The notes beneath the pieces were generated by a model. It was not told the DNA's origin. It worked only from the letters and a program-made list of their open reading frames with translations, and did not search any database. From positions 444,586 through 503,545 of the forward strand of contig MNCI01005578.1 in NCBI GenBank assembly GCA_015680685.1: a stretch of 58,960 bases of DNA, in the 5' to 3' direction. This document shows, one piece after another, positions 1 to 9,532 of the stretch. The position numbers and the translations under genes were made by a program. This stretch comes from Gnetum montanum (Eukaryota > Streptophyta > Gnetopsida > Gnetales > Gnetaceae). The stretch's first letter is position 1. Each line of letters opens with the position of its first letter.

Positions 1-900
1 AGTGAGATGAGATGAAGTATAGAAAGGGATCGTAGAGATTGGGACATGAGGTAGCTAATCTTGGGCACAATGAATCCTACGTGTAAAGCATGATTAACAT
101 GTCATTAACCCGTTATTCCAAGATCAGGACCAAGTCCATCCTTTAATCAGTGACATTGCATTATTTCATCGCATGATGAACAACTATGAGAGTACCATAA
201 CAACAAGGCATATGATCACTTGGTGTTTAGTACAAGGAAGGAGTGATTTTTTTTTATGGCACTTCTTTTTCTTTTCTTCTTCTTTCTTTTCTTTTTCTCT
301 TTTTCACCTTGCTAAAAGTAGAGAAGCAACCTTCAGGCATGGATGCATGTCTTTCCAGTGGGACCCCCTAGAATAGCATTTGATTGTCGAGTGCCCTTTT
401 GATTACTCTTACTCCCATTTTTCATTAGATCTACAAGGATCTTAGTACAACCATATTGCATGATAACTCCCACAGATGTCACCAAAGAAAATCCACAAGT
501 CCCCTTGATGTCACACCCTAATCATTCCCTCTTGGTCCATCCTTCTTCATTCTGGGTACAATGAACACAAAATTAATTTTAAGTTTTAGAAATTTCAAGA
601 ATATCACTGTACCTGCAAACAGAACCTCTTTATTTATAGAGTGGATGAGTGGGTGTAGTGGGCTCACTGTTTCAAATAATTGATCACTCATGACTTAATA
701 ACATAAAACACATCTCAACCAACGATCCACATGAGTGTTTTATTTGTAGATGAGATTACTTACAAAAATAGAAAAAGACAAACACACAAGCACACACAAA
801 AAAGATAAAAAGATAAAACAAAAAGTTGGAAAACGAAAAACTGAAAAACAAAAAAGTTATAAAATTAAAGAAAATTAAAAACATTTATTAATCCTGCTTA
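1..900 (-). other. Post-gag untranslated region of element A
   Basis: No coding frame is supported. The segment holds T-rich and pyrimidine tracts (about 246-305 and 780-890 read on either strand). On the minus strand it aligns by eye with the region after pol in B (about 36420-37250) and with F (58600-58960). Shared landmarks are the phrase around the mirrored pair 338-365 and B 37220-37245, and the following C/T-rich run. The small ORF at 173-376 is a by-product of the pyrimidine tract. Confidence 0.55.
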
Positions 901-1542
901 TCATTGAAATGGGGGATATCCCCCATAACTAATCAGTTGAGTATGCCAAGGATTAATAAATGGGAAATGAGGATCCTTGCATATTGGAAATATTGAAGCT
1001 GGTCCATATGTATCACCTTGGATTTCACAGAGTTTGTAATAAACACAGTGGGGCACTTCATATGATGTAGTTCCCGGATAACAAGTTGACCCACTATGAT
1101 GTTTAGGACCATTAGATGGTATGCAAGGATTGGGCTGATGCCTCCCATGGTTGTGTTCATTGGGCCTTATGGTTGTTGGAGTGTTTGATGGTGGCCCTGA
1201 TGAAGGTACATGAGGCGTTAGGTTCAAAGGTAAGGGTGCACCATAGTGTTGGACTTGTGCTGGGTTGGAAGATGCAGTGGCTTCAGAGTTATGTTGTCCC
1301 TTCCTACAGCTGTGTTTAAAGAAAGGACGTCTTTGATGTTGAGGAGGCTCTTTACTGCTGTTAGTAGCAGTAGCACAAGTGTTGTCCATGGGTTGCGGTG
1401 GTACAAACACCTTAGGAACAGTTGGTGGCATTGTGGAAGGAGGAAAAGGATGAGAATGTTGAAAGTTAGGAGGAATGTAAGGTGCACAAGGTGGTGGTTG
1501 TGTTGGAGATATGGGCTGATAGTATTGTGGAGAATGGTGTTG
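901..1542 (-). pseudogene. Proline-rich C-terminal extension of element A gag, after an in-frame TGA
   Basis: The frame continues exactly in phase from the gag stop at 1543-1545 and stays open for 213 codons to the stop at 901-903. The extension is rich in Pro, Gln, His and Asn. It resembles the Pro/Tyr/His-rich stretch at the end of gag in B (about 32340-32515). The separating TGA sits where a CGA would give a one-base C-to-T change, so a simple deamination nonsense mutation is plausible. Programmed readthrough is the alternative. The element's coding capacity ends at 901. Confidence 0.65.
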
Positions 1543-2880
1543 TCATGAGATAAAGTGTGGTGGCCCAGTTAAAGAAACAGGAGGTTGAACATGATAAACA
1601 TTTGGATTCGGAAAATGTGAAGGGTGCCTCCAGTTTAAGGGTGGATTCCCCCACGACTGGGATTGTTGCCACTGTGGTCTAACACAGTATCTCTGTACGA
1701 ACTCTGGATGTAACGTGTTTCCCCAATGCTCATATAGATGTAACAATATGGGGCATTGACCCTTGGGGTGATCGTACAGGCATATGTTGCATTCATATGT
1801 AGGATTAGCAATTGAGCACTTAGTCCCTTCATTCCTTCTTTCCGAATTTCTATTATTTAGTCCTACTTCTTGGGTTGTGAAAACTCTATCTCCAATGGTG
1901 TTGATGAATTCTCCACACTTTTGATTCATCCATTCCAACATCTTATTGATCTTTGCCTCGGCTTCTTCTAACAATTGTTGTATTGGCAAAGATGATGTTT
2001 CCACCTTGAGATTTGTTGATCTCTCCTTGTTATGATCATGGACCTTTGTTGAGTTAAGATTTTGGTCCCGTTGATGTTTTTCAACACTCTCCCATGTAGC
2101 TATTTCTCCTTCTTCTTTTGCTACCCGCTTAATAAGCTCTTGGATTTGATGGGTTCGTAGGTTGTATAGTTGACCTCGGGCATACGTTCCTAAGGTCTCT
2201 CTTGTTTCATTACGTAGCCCATCAATGATATGGTACATTAGCCTTTCCTCGGAAAACCCATGGCCTGGACAGTTGTTTAACAGTGAATAATATCTTTCTA
2301 AGGCCATGTCCAAGGGTTCATGTTTTTCTTGTTTCCATCCTTGGATTTGTTTCCTCAAGGCTGACACTCTTGCGTAGGTTTGATATTTTTCGTTAAAGAC
2401 CTCTACCATTGTTGACCAGCGTCGTATTGAATTTGGTTTTAACGATCTATACCATACTTTAGCTTGGTCAACGAGTGTCATAGGAAAGAGCTTCAGTTTT
2501 TGCCAACTGTTATCAATGTTATTCCATGTGCAGGCATCGTAGAAGGCTAGTAAATGTTGATGCGGATCTAAGTCATAGCCTCCTGAAAATTTAGGAAAGT
2601 TGTTTAAATCGAGCCTGGGTAGTCGGCTCTCTTTACGATGCCTACGTGAGATTCGAACAGCCTCTTGTATTTGCGTTAAGCTTGTAGTGGCCAGTGGGGG
2701 TTCATCGTCATCGGGTAAGTTATGCTTTCGTGTGTTATGATGACGTTGTTTTTGTTCATTCTTATAGGAAACTCCCACTTCAGGTTGTATACTCCAATCT
2801 TCATCGTCATATAGTTCATTGGTTCTCCAATGAACTTCCTCACTAAGTGTGGCGTTATTATCGTCTTGTAGGAGAGGCAT
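1543..2880 (-). CDS. gag: Gag polyprotein of element A
   Basis: The frame is intact over 445 codons and begins at the ATG at 2880, about 110 bases downstream of the primer site. Residues about 95-280 form a typical plant Ty3/gypsy retrotransposon gag (capsid-like) domain, recognisable from the LPRLDLNNFPKFSGGYD entry and the KVWYRSLKPNSI segment. A zinc-knuckle-like motif follows near residue 372 (CNICLYDHPKGQC, spacing C-x2-C-x4-H-x4-C). Gag packages the genomic RNA into cytoplasmic particles. The reading stops at a TGA (1543-1545), but the same frame stays open for another 214 codons to 901. The full-length gag was probably about 660 residues with a proline-rich tail. Decayed homologues lie in D and B. 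Confidence 0.88.
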   Translation of the reverse strand: MPLLQDDNNATLSEEVHWRTNELYDDEDWSIQPEVGVSYKNEQKQRHHNTRKHNLPDDDEPPLATTSLTQIQEAVRISRRHRKESRLPRLDLNNFPKFSGGYDLDPHQHLLAFYDACTWNNIDNSWQKLKLFPMTLVDQAKVWYRSLKPNSIRRWSTMVEVFNEKYQTYARVSALRKQIQGWKQEKHEPLDMALERYYSLLNNCPGHGFSEERLMYHIIDGLRNETRETLGTYARGQLYNLRTHQIQELIKRVAKEEGEIATWESVEKHQRDQNLNSTKVHDHNKERSTNLKVETSSLPIQQLLEEAEAKINKMLEWMNQKCGEFINTIGDRVFTTQEVGLNNRNSERRNEGTKCSIANPTYECNICLYDHPKGQCPILLHLYEHWGNTLHPEFVQRYCVRPQWQQSQSWGNPPLNWRHPSHFPNPNVYHVQPPVSLTGPPHFIS

Positions 2881-2991
2881 TGTTGTGCGTGAATTTATGT
2901 GACTTTTTATAATTCTTCTTTTTAAGAGATATATCGTTAAGTTCTTTACAGCGACCTTGTATGATATAACTAATCTAGATAACTAGCACCA

Positions 2992-3009
2992 TCCCCGGCA
3001 ACGGCGCCA
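2992..3009 (-). promoter_or_regulatory. Primer-binding site (tRNA-Asp) of element A
   Basis: On the minus strand this reads TGGCGCCGTTGCCGGGGA. That is complementary to the 3' end of plant tRNA-Asp(GUC) and is the usual primer site of Athila and related Ty3/gypsy elements. It is separated from the LTR edge (3011) by one base, as in B and D. Confidence 0.92.
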
Positions 3010-3354
3010 ATGATGAGTGGCGAGGTACCCCTACACTCAACCATACGAAACGAGCGTCGCACGCGCGATCCGGTCGAACTCCGCAGATGGACTAGTTGTG
3101 GTATCTAGATAGTTAGCCTTAGGTCGCAGTTCGCTGTCTTCCCATCTAGACTAGTTTTGCATATGTCACGTATGGTTTAGTCTAGATGAGGTGTATGATG
3201 TGTTCTAATTCTAATGCTACTCCTGATGGCAGTGGAAAATAATATTAACTAATCTAAGCTAAGAGGAAAAGGGTAAGAAAATCTAATCTAGCCTAAGTGC
3301 GACGAGCAACCGATTCCTTGATCAACCGTACACATCTTGGACTTCGTGCACGAC

Positions 3355-3482
3355 TGCCACTAAGACTACCAAGCATAGGCCTTGGTATGCCACTAGGATT
3401 ACCAAGCGTAGACCCCAAATACACCACTGGGTTACCAAGCGTAGATCCCCCTAGCTACACCACTGGGCTACCAAGCAGTTAC
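3355..3482. repeat. Short tandem repeat in the R/U5 region of LTR A
   Basis: Four to five degenerate units of about 25-35 bp share the core ACTGGGTTACCAAGCGTAG. The same core is present in fewer or more copies in the LTRs of B, D and F, so unit number varies between family members. Confidence 0.65.
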
Positions 3483-3875
3483 ACTTAAATGCTCGTAATC
3501 AAGTCGGACTCGTTCCGCTTCTAGGAGTTTAAGGGTGCGAGACTAATCGCGATGACAACTGATTCCTTAACTAGCCGTACACACCCATAGATGCTCGTAG
3601 CTAAGTCGTACTCACACCGCGCTATGAAAGCAATAAATAACATTAAATAAATAAAAAATAAATGAACTAAGTGAATGCTGCAATGATGAAGTAATCTTGA
3701 TCTTTATTTCCGATCATGTGCGTGTCCAAGTACGGCACACTCGAATAAAGACACCGTACAATTACATTCACCACACTGCGGGCAAACACGGGAAAAATTC
3801 TAACTCTGGAGGGATCAAACTGCCAGAGGTTCGCTACTCTAAAACTAGGATCCCCAAACAAGGAAGAGCCATCTC

Positions 3876-3996
3876 TTATTTATAGACATGGCAGCAGACT
3901 GCGATATCGCGTATGCAATATCGTATGGAAGGACGCGATATCGCGGGGTATGCTATATCGCATCGGCCGCGATATCACGTACGCGATATCACGACC
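3876..3996 (-). promoter_or_regulatory. U3 promoter of LTR A: TATA box plus GATATC palindrome array
   Basis: A minus-strand TATA element lies at 3876-3884. Immediately upstream (3899-3996) are six copies, perfect or near-perfect, of a palindrome centred on GATATC. Two are the fully self-complementary CGCGATATCGCG type, near 3901 and 3933. Spacing is roughly 14-20 bp. The density and symmetry suggest a homodimer binding site, but no binding protein is known from the sequence. Confidence 0.6.
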
Positions 3997-4017
3997 TGTG
4001 TGAACCGCGTCTCATCA

Positions 4018-4345
4018 CCTTAGATGTCTCCAAGGAAAGATCTCTGATGTCCATTCTTGCATTAACAATGCTATGCCATGCCCTTCCCATGATCATTGGA
4101 AAGTTCCCTTTACAGTTCTCAACATTAATTACTAGGAAATTAGCAAGATAAGACCATCCACAAATAGTGGTCATAATGTCTTCTACCAGTCCCAATGGAA
4201 TAGTAATGAACTGGTCTACCAATTCCAATCGGATATTGCTCTTCTTGAGGGGCAACAAGTTCTAGGCAATATACATCTCATGATAAATTAAGTTCACACC
4301 GAAACCTAAATCAAGAAGAGCTTTAAATGATTCATTCCTAGTAAT
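4018..4345 (-). pseudogene. Protease fragment of element D
   Basis: The minus-strand reading is closely related to the protease of B (32739-33311); both share the LELVDQ, PLGLVEDI and IIMGRAW-type segments. The active-site triplet expected to be Asp-Ser-Gly reads Asp-Leu-Gly in D (near 4300). The frame is cut at 4018 by insertion of element A. Confidence 0.65.
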
Positions 4346-6935
4346 CTACAAATAGATTTGAGGACTCTGAGGATTAACTAATTTCTTGAAAAGGCTCCTA
4401 GCCTAGATCTAATTAGATATAGCATGAGTGAGCATAACAATATGGATTCTAGGTAGTATTTGATTTGAAGGGGACTCGAAGGGATTAGATGCAAAGAGAG
4501 ATGGAAAAGCAGGGTTGTCAACTGCTTGTGTATGTGAGGGCTTAGGTGGACTGTTGGGTCAAAAAAAAGGTATTTTCCATGATCTAGTATCTGAACCACT
4601 TGATTGGTGAACCAGTTGTAGATTGATAGTAGTGGTAGCGTTGCGTTACTATGATTGGGCTGGAAGTTCATCCTACATAGATGAAGCAAGTGGTAACTAT
4701 GTTGTAGGTGGAGGAATAGGTGTGGGAATAAGAGAAGGATAAGGATAAAAAATAGTATCCCTCCTTGAGGGTAGTATTGATGTTGGAAAGTAGAAATGTG
4801 ACTAGAAAAGTCACATGGAGATAGGGGTTACTAAACATACTACCCATATGGATCAAGTTTTCTGTAAGGGTATTGCTACCTTGGCGATGGTAGCACCCAT
4901 GATTGTGGTTGCTACCACTATTGATATTACTTGTATGGTTGTAGTGGAGTTCCACTTGGATAATACTATTGTTGCCAATGGAATTGCCTAGGATTTCCTT
5001 GAGGATAAGGAAATCTTCTGGGTGTTTACCTTTTTGCTATTCATGGATTTAGACCATACACTCTAGACTATTCTAAGTATGACATGATGGGAAAAAATTC
5101 CTTAGGATGTTCATATTGGTAAATGTCACACCCACTATCATCATCTTATTTAGTTTCTACAACTTCCTCTACTGTAGTAATGTTACCCTTACTTCTTTGA
5201 TTGGCATGTTCAGCTTCCTTTCATCTCCTATGATCATGATCACTACCTTGTTCTTTGGACTCTTCAGTAATTTTCAGGATAGCTTGATATACACTATTCA
5301 TAAAGTCCCATAACTGATCTACCTTAGCTGAAATTTCAAAGGTAAATTTTTGAATTGGTAAGGTTTTTTAGTTCACCACCTCATCAAGTGATGATTCCTC
5401 TTCACTATCACAAAATCAAACCTCCCTCTTGCGAATAGAAGGATCACAGTTGTATTCTTCTACACTTTCTCATTTCCTCATCTCTCCTTCTTCTTTTTCT
5501 ACCTACTTAATCAATCATTGAATCTAATGGGCTCTTAATTCTAACAATCACCCTTGGGCATAGATTCCAGGAGTTCTTCTTGTTTCTTATTGAAGCCCAT
5601 CTACGATATGGTGAAGTTGCTCCTATTGAGAATAACCATGGCAAGGACATCTATGCAATAGAGAATAGTATTGGCCCATGATGGCATCCAAGGGTTCATG
5701 TGTTCCTCCTTTTCATCCTTGGATCTACCTCCTCAAGTAGGACACTCGAGAGTACATCTGATATTTGTCATTAAATAGTTCAAGAATTGTACTCCATCGT
5801 TTGATGCATTCCAATTCTAAGAACTAGTACTAGCTTTCTGCTTCTTTAATAACTGTCCTCAAAAATAACTTAAGCTTTTGCTAGTCATTTTCTATATTTT
5901 TCAAGGCACAAGCATCATGGAAAGCCTGGAGATGGTTTTACAAATCTGAGTTATATCCCCCTTCGGACCTAGGAATATTATTCATGTCTGGCCTCTTAAT
6001 TTGACTATCCTTTATGTGCCTTGTAGGAATTCTCATTGCCTCTGCAATGTTTAGCATGGTCCAAGTAGTAAGCAAAGGATCATCAAGGCCATGATTCTAG
6101 TGCCTACAATTCCCTCTACTACCCCTTCATTCATGGAAACAAGCCTCTCTTGAATGCTTGTGCCTCAGGTCTTAACTTGCCCAATGGTCCCTACGATCAT
6201 CTTGGTCCCATCAGTTACCTCCATCACGATCATGCCCCCTGCAGTTACGTTCAAAGCCAAAAGAGAAAGAAGATGATGATGAAGGTGAAGAGGAAGGAGG
6301 GCTAGCATCATCATGGTGCCTGCCACCTCCTCTTCAATGATTTAATCCATGATCATGATCATGTCTATTGTCTGCATCTCTGTCATGACTCTCCTCCTTG
6401 CACTCCCCTTTATCATTGGATCTATTCTTGTTAGAACCAAGATTGTGGATCATAGACTGTAAGTTCTAGTTTTGACCTCCTTCGCCGAAGTTAAAGAGAG
6501 GAGTTTCTTTGAATGGAAAATCCTCAAATATGGGTTCTCCACCATATTTTTTGTACATTAGGTATGGGGAATCATTGAACCACTTTCCCTTCATAGATTC
6601 ATAGCACTACTCTAACTATCGATCCCTTCAATGTTGTGCATTAGTGAGATGATAATCCCTAGTGTCACTATCTTGCACAACATACTCAGAAGAAGTTCAT
6701 GCAGGTCAAATTGAATAAGATTTTTTTGGAGCATCACAGAAACAAATCAATCAAGCAGCAACATAGTGTTGCCTTCCATGTTGTGCCACCGTAACAGTTC
6801 ATCCTCATGTAGGACAAAAGTGAAATTGGGTACATACTCATCAAGATGAGCATATACCACTTTGTATTGTTGGGGTACCTGTTGATTTACTCCATTAGAC
6901 TTGGACAAAGAATCACTCCTGTGAGAAGAACACAT
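4346..6935 (-). pseudogene. Decayed gag of element D
   Basis: Many stops and frameshifts break this region. Islands of similarity to B are clear: the start near 6935 and the segment YKVVYAHLDEYVPNFTFVLH correspond to B near 30285-30340. The block at 4668-4955 matches B 32139-32280 (shared IHMG.MF.NP). A capsid-like core resembling gag of A is expected around 5500-5950 but is heavily mutated. Many former Gln and Trp codons appear as stops. Confidence 0.6.
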
Positions 6936-7073
6936 CTTGTGTTAGAAAACATTAAATGCAATGTGCTTCTTAAAATTATTGTAGTGATTTTAATATATGA
7001 TATGACTTTAGGATTTGTTCCAATGATCTTGAATTAATTTTCACTAAGTTCTAGATAACACACATAAAAAAAA

Positions 7074-7093
7074 GATCCCTGGAAATGGTGCTA
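7074..7093 (-). promoter_or_regulatory. Degenerate tRNA-Asp primer-binding site of element D
   Basis: The minus-strand reading TAGCACCATTTCCAGGGATC differs from the intact site of A mainly by C-to-T or G-to-A changes, as expected from deamination. It is one base from the LTR edge at 7095. Confidence 0.7.
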
Positions 7094-7094
7094 A

Positions 7095-7117
7095 TGATGA
7101 GTAGTGAGGTACCCCTA
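7095..7117 (-). repeat. 5' LTR of element D, inner fragment
   Basis: Starts with TGATGAG and reads into GAGGTACCCCTA, then stops at the insertion point of element C. The remainder resumes at 25020. Confidence 0.8.
7113..7117. repeat. Target site duplication of element C (left copy)
   Basis: CCCTA, identical to 25020-25024 on the far side of C. This proves a single insertion event into LTR D. Confidence 0.85.
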
Positions 7118-8142
7118 TGTACCGCCTGAAATCGTCGGTCTCCGGCTAGAAGGAAAATAGAGGCCGCAGGATCGCAGGACGCGTACAGAAGACCCTGCCT
7201 TCACCTGAGGGCGAGCTGGAATGTAGCAAAAGCAGAGTACCTTGGGTGGTCCACACGCAGATTAGACAAGGATTTCCCCGCGCGTATGCAAAGTGCTAAT
7301 ACGCTGGGTTATGCGTAAACAGCGTGCAAGTGTAAACAGTAAAAACAGCGTAAAACGTAAATGGATGCAAACGAAGCGCAGGCGTAAACAGACGTAAACG
7401 ATGCGTGGGCCAAATTGACGTAAAACTGTAAAAGAACTTGCAGCGAATGTAAATAGTACAAAGTCAAAGTACAGTGCACCAGTCTAACGTAGTCGTGTGG
7501 GAACACAAGGCAGACGAAAAGCCCCAGCGTACACAGGAATGACTCGGGCGGTTTGCAGGGCGAGTGGAACATAAGAGACTAATCCGCAACGTGCAGGGCT
7601 TCCCAGCGTAAGAAGGTTTTCTGCTCTTTTACGCAGCGTAAATATTCTCTGGTCTCCTCCCGGATTTTTGCCAACCATCCAGATGAAGTGGAAAAATGGG
7701 GGTTTTATACAGGTTGTTACGCTAGACTTGGGATGGGAGACACGTGGCGCGTTGACCGAGTGCATACACTTTATGAATATACAAAATTTTGCAACTGTTA
7801 GGCGTATACGTTAGGCGTATACGCCGCATCAAGTCGACGTATACGCTGGGCGTATACGCTGAAAATGCTGGGCGTGAACTAGGTGGAGATGCTGAGCACT
7901 GGGCGTATACGTTGGTCGTATACGCTGGTGAATGTTGAGCGTATACACCGGGCGTATACGCTGAAGGATGTTGGGCGTACATGCCGGCCGTATACGCTGA
8001 TAAATGCTGGGCGTACACGCAGGGCGCATACGCCGAAGGATGTCCACTTGCTTCAATCGTTGCTCTTCGGTGTTATCTTCATGCTGTCATTAGAGATCTT
8101 GTCGTCGAGCATGTGCATCTGCAGTACCCGGGCGTGTACGCC
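7118..8142 (-). repeat. 3' LTR of element C
   Basis: Matches the right LTR (23844-24820) almost base for base, starting TGTACCGCC. It carries about 50 extra bases of palindrome repeats near 7800-7850. Homology ends at 8142, where a pyrimidine run begins that reads AAAAAAGAGGGG on the minus strand, a good polypurine tract. A minus-strand TATA box (GTATAAAA) lies at 7703-7710. The right LTR extends a further 199 bases beyond the point of homology. Confidence 0.85.
7795..8142. promoter_or_regulatory. U3 palindrome array of LTR C (left copy)
   Basis: About a dozen copies of the self-complementary motif AGCGTATACGCT or close variants (GGCGTATACGCC, CCGTATACGCTG and similar) lie upstream of the minus-strand TATA box at 7703-7710. 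They are often separated by 20-25 bases of a degenerate unit containing GAATGTTG or GGATGTTGG. The array equals the one at 24526-24820 in the other LTR. Confidence 0.75.
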
Positions 8143-9183
8143 GGCCCCTCTTTTTTGACGCATGGAGGAATCGATCCAAGAAGCGTCGACAAAGAAGTGC
8201 AAAACACCACAAGCAACTCGATAGAGACGTTATCTGCTGCCACTGGACGAGATGTCATCGCACCGTGTTTAGTAGTACATGGGATTGGGATAGTGAAGTT
8301 TGTAACTGTTCGGAAGATAAAGATCATGGGGATTGGTGACCGCCCAAAGGATTTGCTGTGGACAGAGGATGTTTCGGTATGCGGCATGCTGATCCTTATC
8401 AATGGCTAGGTTTTAGCAAACTCGGAGTGCAGATATGCGGTGTGCGTTCTTTGACAGAACAAGGCTCATGGTTATTTTTCAAGAGGACTTGTTGGCGAGG
8501 CCAAAGCCATGGGAGGATGTGTTACATTCTTTGGGAGAGCAAGGCCCATGTTTAGTGTTCAGGGGGAACCTGTTGGCGGAGCCAAAGCCATGCAACTGGA
8601 TGTTTTTTGAGCGCTTTGGACATGAGTACTGAGTTTTGAGACAACTGCCTTCCCGCCTAGAGCTGGTATGGGAAGTGCCAGAGGTCTTTTTTTTTTTTTT
8701 TGCTGTCAACTTTGCTTTGCTTGTGTACTCATGCGCAAGTGCTATGCGGCGTGTTGTAGCTGCTTGAAAGCGGTACGGTATTTTAAGTGTACTAGGTGCA
8801 TCAAGGGGATGTCGGGATAAAGTGTGTTGGCGGATGGATAAGGGAATTTTATCATTGAATGGGGATGTACTAGTGAACGGTTTGATTTAGTCGTGCCATG
8901 TATGCCACGAACAGTGTCTTATCTTGCTGCTCATGACGAAGTGCACTCTTGTGCGAAGCTTCCGAGTGTCATCCTGCAAACACAACTCCAAGGAGACAAG
9001 AAAACCGTGAGTGGACAGACGAGCTTAGACTTACATGGCGGCTGATGGTGCATAGGTGCTGGAGAATGGCAGGTACTATATGCAGATGAAAGCAGTACTG
9101 AAGATGGCGACTGATAGCAAGTGGTGCAATGAAGCGGGCGATGAATGAGCATGGTGGTGGAGTGATGTGTCGAATGTGAACTT
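8143..9183 (-). other. Polypurine tract and non-coding 3' tail of element C
   Basis: The candidate polypurine tract is at 8143-8156 (minus strand AAAAAAGAGGGGCC). The rest carries no supported coding frame. A pair of direct repeats about 80 bp apart is centred on GCCAAAGCCATG (8501-8512 and 8581-8592). A poly-T run lies at 8687-8701. Confidence 0.5.
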
Positions 9184-9530
9184 ACCAGTTTATAGTCTCG
9201 GCAGACTATCGTGAGTTAGTTTTATGTCATAACCCGTTGGACATTTCCTATTTTAGCGTCGTGGCGGACAGTACGTTGCCAGTTTTAGTCTTAGCGGACT
9301 GTGAAAAGGCAAGCTAGTTTAAAGTCTTGGTGGACCCTGATGGTTGTGACGATGGCAGTTTGCTGTCATACCGGACGGGTGCTAGTTTATTGTCTTTGCA
9401 GACGCTGCGGTATTAGTTTTAAGTCATAATCCAGGATTGTTCTGTGGTATCAGTTTATTGTCATGACTCCAGGACGAGCTGTGGTATCAGTTTATAGTCG
9501 TAATTCCAGGACTTACACGTACCTGAGCTT
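9184..9530 (+). repeat. Degenerate AGTTTA...GTC repeat block 1 (after integrase)
   Basis: Eight or more units of about 30-50 bp share the core AGTTTATAGTCNTNNCRGAC. The units are too diverged for a simple recent tandem array. Related blocks occur at 13027-13225 and 18459-18800 in the same element, on the same strand. Confidence 0.65.
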
Positions 9531-9532
9531 AT

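Larger units (their letters stand above)
1..4017 (-). mobile_element. Element A: gag-only Athila-type LTR retrotransposon (partial)
   Basis: Read on the minus strand: a 5' LTR (3011-4017), primer-binding site (2992-3009), gag (2880 to 901) and an untranslated tail that leaves the window at base 1. The 3' LTR is therefore not visible. No protease, RT or integrase lies between the end of gag and the tail. The tail instead matches the post-pol segments of elements B and F; for example 338-365 corresponds to B 37220-37245 on the opposite strand. The element looks like a non-autonomous derivative that kept gag and lost pol. It sits inside the protease of element D, whose reading resumes at 4018. 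The intact gag and perfect primer site suggest it is among the youngest insertions here. Confidence 0.8.
3011..4017 (-). repeat. 5' LTR of element A
   Basis: The 1007-bp repeat is bounded by the inverted ends TGATGAG (3011) and CTCATCA (ending 4017). It is followed on the minus strand by one base and the tRNA-Asp primer site. Homologous LTRs occur in D, B and F; the first 50 bases match F at 57011 almost base for base. A short tandem repeat with core GGNTACCAAGC lies at about 3355-3480. A minus-strand TATA-like sequence (TATAAATAA) lies at 3876-3884, and a palindrome array sits just upstream of it (3899-3996). Confidence 0.88.

Noticed and set aside
173-376. Small plus-strand ORF in a pyrimidine tract
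   Set aside because: Phe/Ser-rich translation of a CTTTT run with no other support.
8180-8215. Inverted copy of the C LTR edge (AAACACCACAA) near 8195
   Set aside because: Match is only 11 bases and does not extend, so probably chance.
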